From Misgurnus anguillicaudatus (Eukaryota > Chordata > Actinopteri > Cypriniformes > Cobitidae), in contig NC_073340.2 of assembly GCF_027580225.2 (NCBI RefSeq), positions 35,250,001 through 35,314,000 of the forward strand: a DNA stretch of 64,000 bases. The letters run 5' to 3'. A model generated the notes under the pieces. The model saw only the letters and a program-made list of their open reading frames with translations, was not told the origin of the DNA and ran no database searches. Below, one piece after another: positions 22,249-64,000 of this stretch (position 1 is the first letter of the stretch; each line of letters opens with the position of its first letter). The position numbers and the translations under genes were made by a program.

Positions 22249-22830
22249 CACTGCAAAAAAAATGCTGTAGTTATCCAGCGGTTCTCCAGTAACTTCCTGT
22301 AGATTTAAAATTATGTTATTTACTCACAACAGTTTGTTCAAAGTTAAATGAACACTAAACACCAACAAATCCCTACACAATAAAACCAAAATAACAGCCT
22401 CCTGCAAAGCATTCTGGAAACCTTTTTCTGTTTTTTCCTTCAGATTTTAATTCCCAGAATGCTTTGCATGAGGCTGCCATTTTATTTTAGTTTTACTATG
22501 CAAAGACCTGCCAATGTTCAACGTTCAATTAACTCTGAACAAACTATGGAAGCCCATTCCGCCACATAACAACAAAACCACGCTCTGGTAAAAGTTAAAA
22601 TTATGAGATTAAAGTCTAAATTAGTCATAATTTTGACTTTAAAAGTTATATCATCAACTTTTTATCTCATAGTTATGATTTACCAGAGCATGATTTTCTT
22701 CCTACGTGGCGGAGATGGGCCTCCATAACAAACTGTTGCTAATAAACAACACAAACCCAAACCTACAGTAAGTTACTGGGAAACAGCTGCCAGTGATGGT
22801 GTAATTTCTACAGAAATTATTACCAGTGTA
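22249..22830. mobile_element. Palindromic 'GCATTCTGGGAACC' element, copy 3, with an insertion
   Basis: It begins CACTGCAAAAAAAATGCTGTAG and ends TTTCTACAGAAATTATTACCAG. The centre AAAGCATTCTGGAAACC facing TTCCCAGAATGCTTTGCATG is intact. Its right arm is split at 22546-22726 by a younger element. Confidence 0.75.
22546..22726. mobile_element. 181-bp hAT-like miniature element with perfect target duplication
   Basis: The ends ATGGAAGCCCATTCCGCCAC and GTGGCGGAGATGGGCCTCCAT are inverted repeats. AACAAACT is repeated exactly at 22538-22545 and 22727-22734. Removing one copy plus the insert restores the arm sequence found in the sister elements. Inner sequence is an AT-rich palindrome. Non-coding. 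Confidence 0.88.
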
Positions 22831-24726
22831 GTTTTTGGACCATTACAACATAATTTGCCTCCCAATTCTCATTTGCAAGCTATTTACGGTAAATAAATAC
22901 ATAAATGTTACTGTAACGAAAATCACCATATACAATAATGAGAAATGTGTGCAGAATTGTCATTAAATAAGGCAAAAATAAATAAACAAATAAATAGGCT
23001 TCACATTTATCTTTAAGCAAAACAATTTAAATCTGCTGATTTTTGAGGTGAAATGTGACACTTTTTTAACAATTCAGATCTCATGTATTTGTTGACTTAG
23101 CACAGCAAAATACTTTGATTTAGTTTCCGTCTCGAGTTTATGAGGAACCGTTTCATCATGTTTACTGAATGAACCGACCACAAGGTCTTATGCAAAAGGA
23201 ACCGATCAAGAAAAATGCCGGGACTGCAAATTTGATTTCCGTCACAATGATAAAATTCACGGTACTTTGACACTTTCTTGTACCCATATTCATAGTGTTA
23301 CTGTAAGCGCGTGCTATGTTAACACACAAACACAGGCCTATGCTGTATATCGCAAGTGGCAGTGATTTTGACACACCACATGTATTATAAATGTAAGAAC
23401 ATTCCTTAAATAGGTGATATAGTTTTGCAGACAAACACACTTTTGTCTTATCGGTTACATAAAGCATTAAGGGGAAGTGCGTCTTAAACACTCACTAACT
23501 ATTCGACAGGAATAAAAGGACATTCAGTGTGCTGCGGGGGTAACAGGTTGGGTTAACTCGTGAACTACACACGGCGCGTCTCCTATTTATACTGGATTCG
23601 GTTTCCGCTTAACCAAACATACAGTAAGAGATTGTCATGGGTCGGCCATGCTAAACGCAGCAGACGAAAACATTCAGCCAAAACTAATGCTAAAATATGA
23701 ATATTGAACAGCAAATGAGCTCTAAAGACAAATATTAAGCTTCGGTTTGGTATATAACTGCAAAAAAATCATTTATTTTAACCAGTTTTGTCTCATCCTC
23801 CAATAAAAATATATATAAACATCCAAGCGAACATCCAACTTCAAGCAAGCATCTAGTTGTTAGAGGATATATCTTTATTTTCTTATCCTTTCAGGGGTAA
23901 GAAAGTGTTTGAAGCATTAATTTTGTGAGTTTCGTGGGAAATTAAATGTGAATTTTATTAAAGATATATTCTCTAAAACAACTCTTACTAACTTGCACAG
24001 TTTAGTTTTTCAAATAAAACTATTTGGTTTTAAGGATGTTTATGTATTTTTATTGGAAAGTACAAAAATGTTAAATGATTTTTGCAGTCTGATAATACGC
24101 TCAGTGCAAAATACAAAATTTAGGGTTGATTGTAAATAGATTGTAAGGATCATTCATTATATTTTAAATAAATAGCAGATTACTAATGCTGGAGACTAGT
24201 CTGTACGAACTAGTTAGTTTATCTGTAATCTGCTTCTCTACTGGTCCATAACCGCAAAATATATGCCCACATACAACAATAATCTGTGTCTAACTGTGTA
24301 ATATACACAGATCCTTCTCGAATGTTGTATGGCATCAAGCCCTTCACTATAACAAGAGAAAAATTCGAGCAATATGTGAAGTTTCATAGTAGGGTAAAAA
24401 AGTGATATTTTACAGTCGTGACGATGTTTAGGCCCAGATTTGTGCCGGCCTTAGAAGTGCGTAATGAGAGAAACTGATAACTAGAAGGCAAAATGACAGA
24501 TGGCACCCGTTCTGCGTTTCTATTTTGCGTCACACCTCCTCCGAGGAGTGCACGTTCTCCCATTCCGATTCCTTAGCACCTTATATTGTGACATCATCCA
24601 CCCATCAGCCAATCACAGAGTCAGATTCAGTCTGAATCAATGGCAATTCCCGATGGCACACGCAGCAGAAGGGCGCACGCAGGTATAAGAGAAGCCTCAT
24701 TTTCGCAAGCTTCCTGCGGGTGGCGC
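22831..24726. other. 3' flank of the psd-family gene, no separate gene
   Basis: This holds the presumed 3' UTR and downstream DNA of the psd-family gene. Candidate minus-strand AATAAA signals are at 23874-23879 and 23772-23777; neither can be chosen from sequence alone. Short ORFs near 24500-24855 are shadows of the last exon or unsupported. Confidence 0.35.

Positions 24727-64000
<39,274 letters not shown>

Overview
The window looks like a teleost nuclear genome, most likely a cypriniform fish. It is AT-rich, its genes are split into short exons with GT-AG introns, and its intergenic and intronic DNA is dominated by small cut-and-paste DNA transposons (hAT-like elements with 8-bp target-site duplications, a decayed Tc1 element, TTAA-flanked foldbacks) of kinds I associate with zebrafish and carp genomes. 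No bacterial, phage or CRISPR feature is present. Three protein-coding genes are supported, all on the minus strand.

Positions 2215-4657 and 6643-13305 hold two tandem paralogous immune-type receptor genes, A and B. Each has a non-coding first exon, a signal-peptide exon, one cysteine-rich Ig-like exon, two short stalk exons and a transmembrane exon, all joined in phase 1. Gene A (235 aa) has a longer cytoplasmic tail with a duplicated tyrosine motif. Gene B (196 aa) has a very short tail and a lysine in the membrane segment. Both carry the same 12-bp interferon-response-like element (GAAAGTGAAAGT on the minus strand) 70-80 bp upstream of the splice donor of the first exon. This is the layout of an interferon-inducible paired-receptor locus.

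Positions 13306-24726 contain no intact gene. They hold transposon debris, including a BED-like hAT fragment, a THAP zinc-finger remnant, a GC-rich inverted repeat with two perfect CRE octamers, and a short basic ORF.

Positions 24727-64000 hold the 3' part of a PSD/EFA6-family Arf6 exchange-factor gene. I could join thirteen exons with consistent phases into 662 residues: a conserved N-terminal block, the Sec7 domain, the PH domain and a C-terminal coiled coil. The gene continues past the right edge. Two phase-compatible candidate alternative first exons (44152-43943 and 33899-33853) would give short PH-plus-coiled-coil forms without a complete Sec7 domain.

The psd introns are full of transposons and tandem repeats. 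They include a 2.6-kb element that has received four or five later insertions, a roughly 1.45-kb higher-order repeat next to a Sec7 exon, and a 32-copy 16-bp minisatellite that creates spurious ORFs in all three plus-strand frames.
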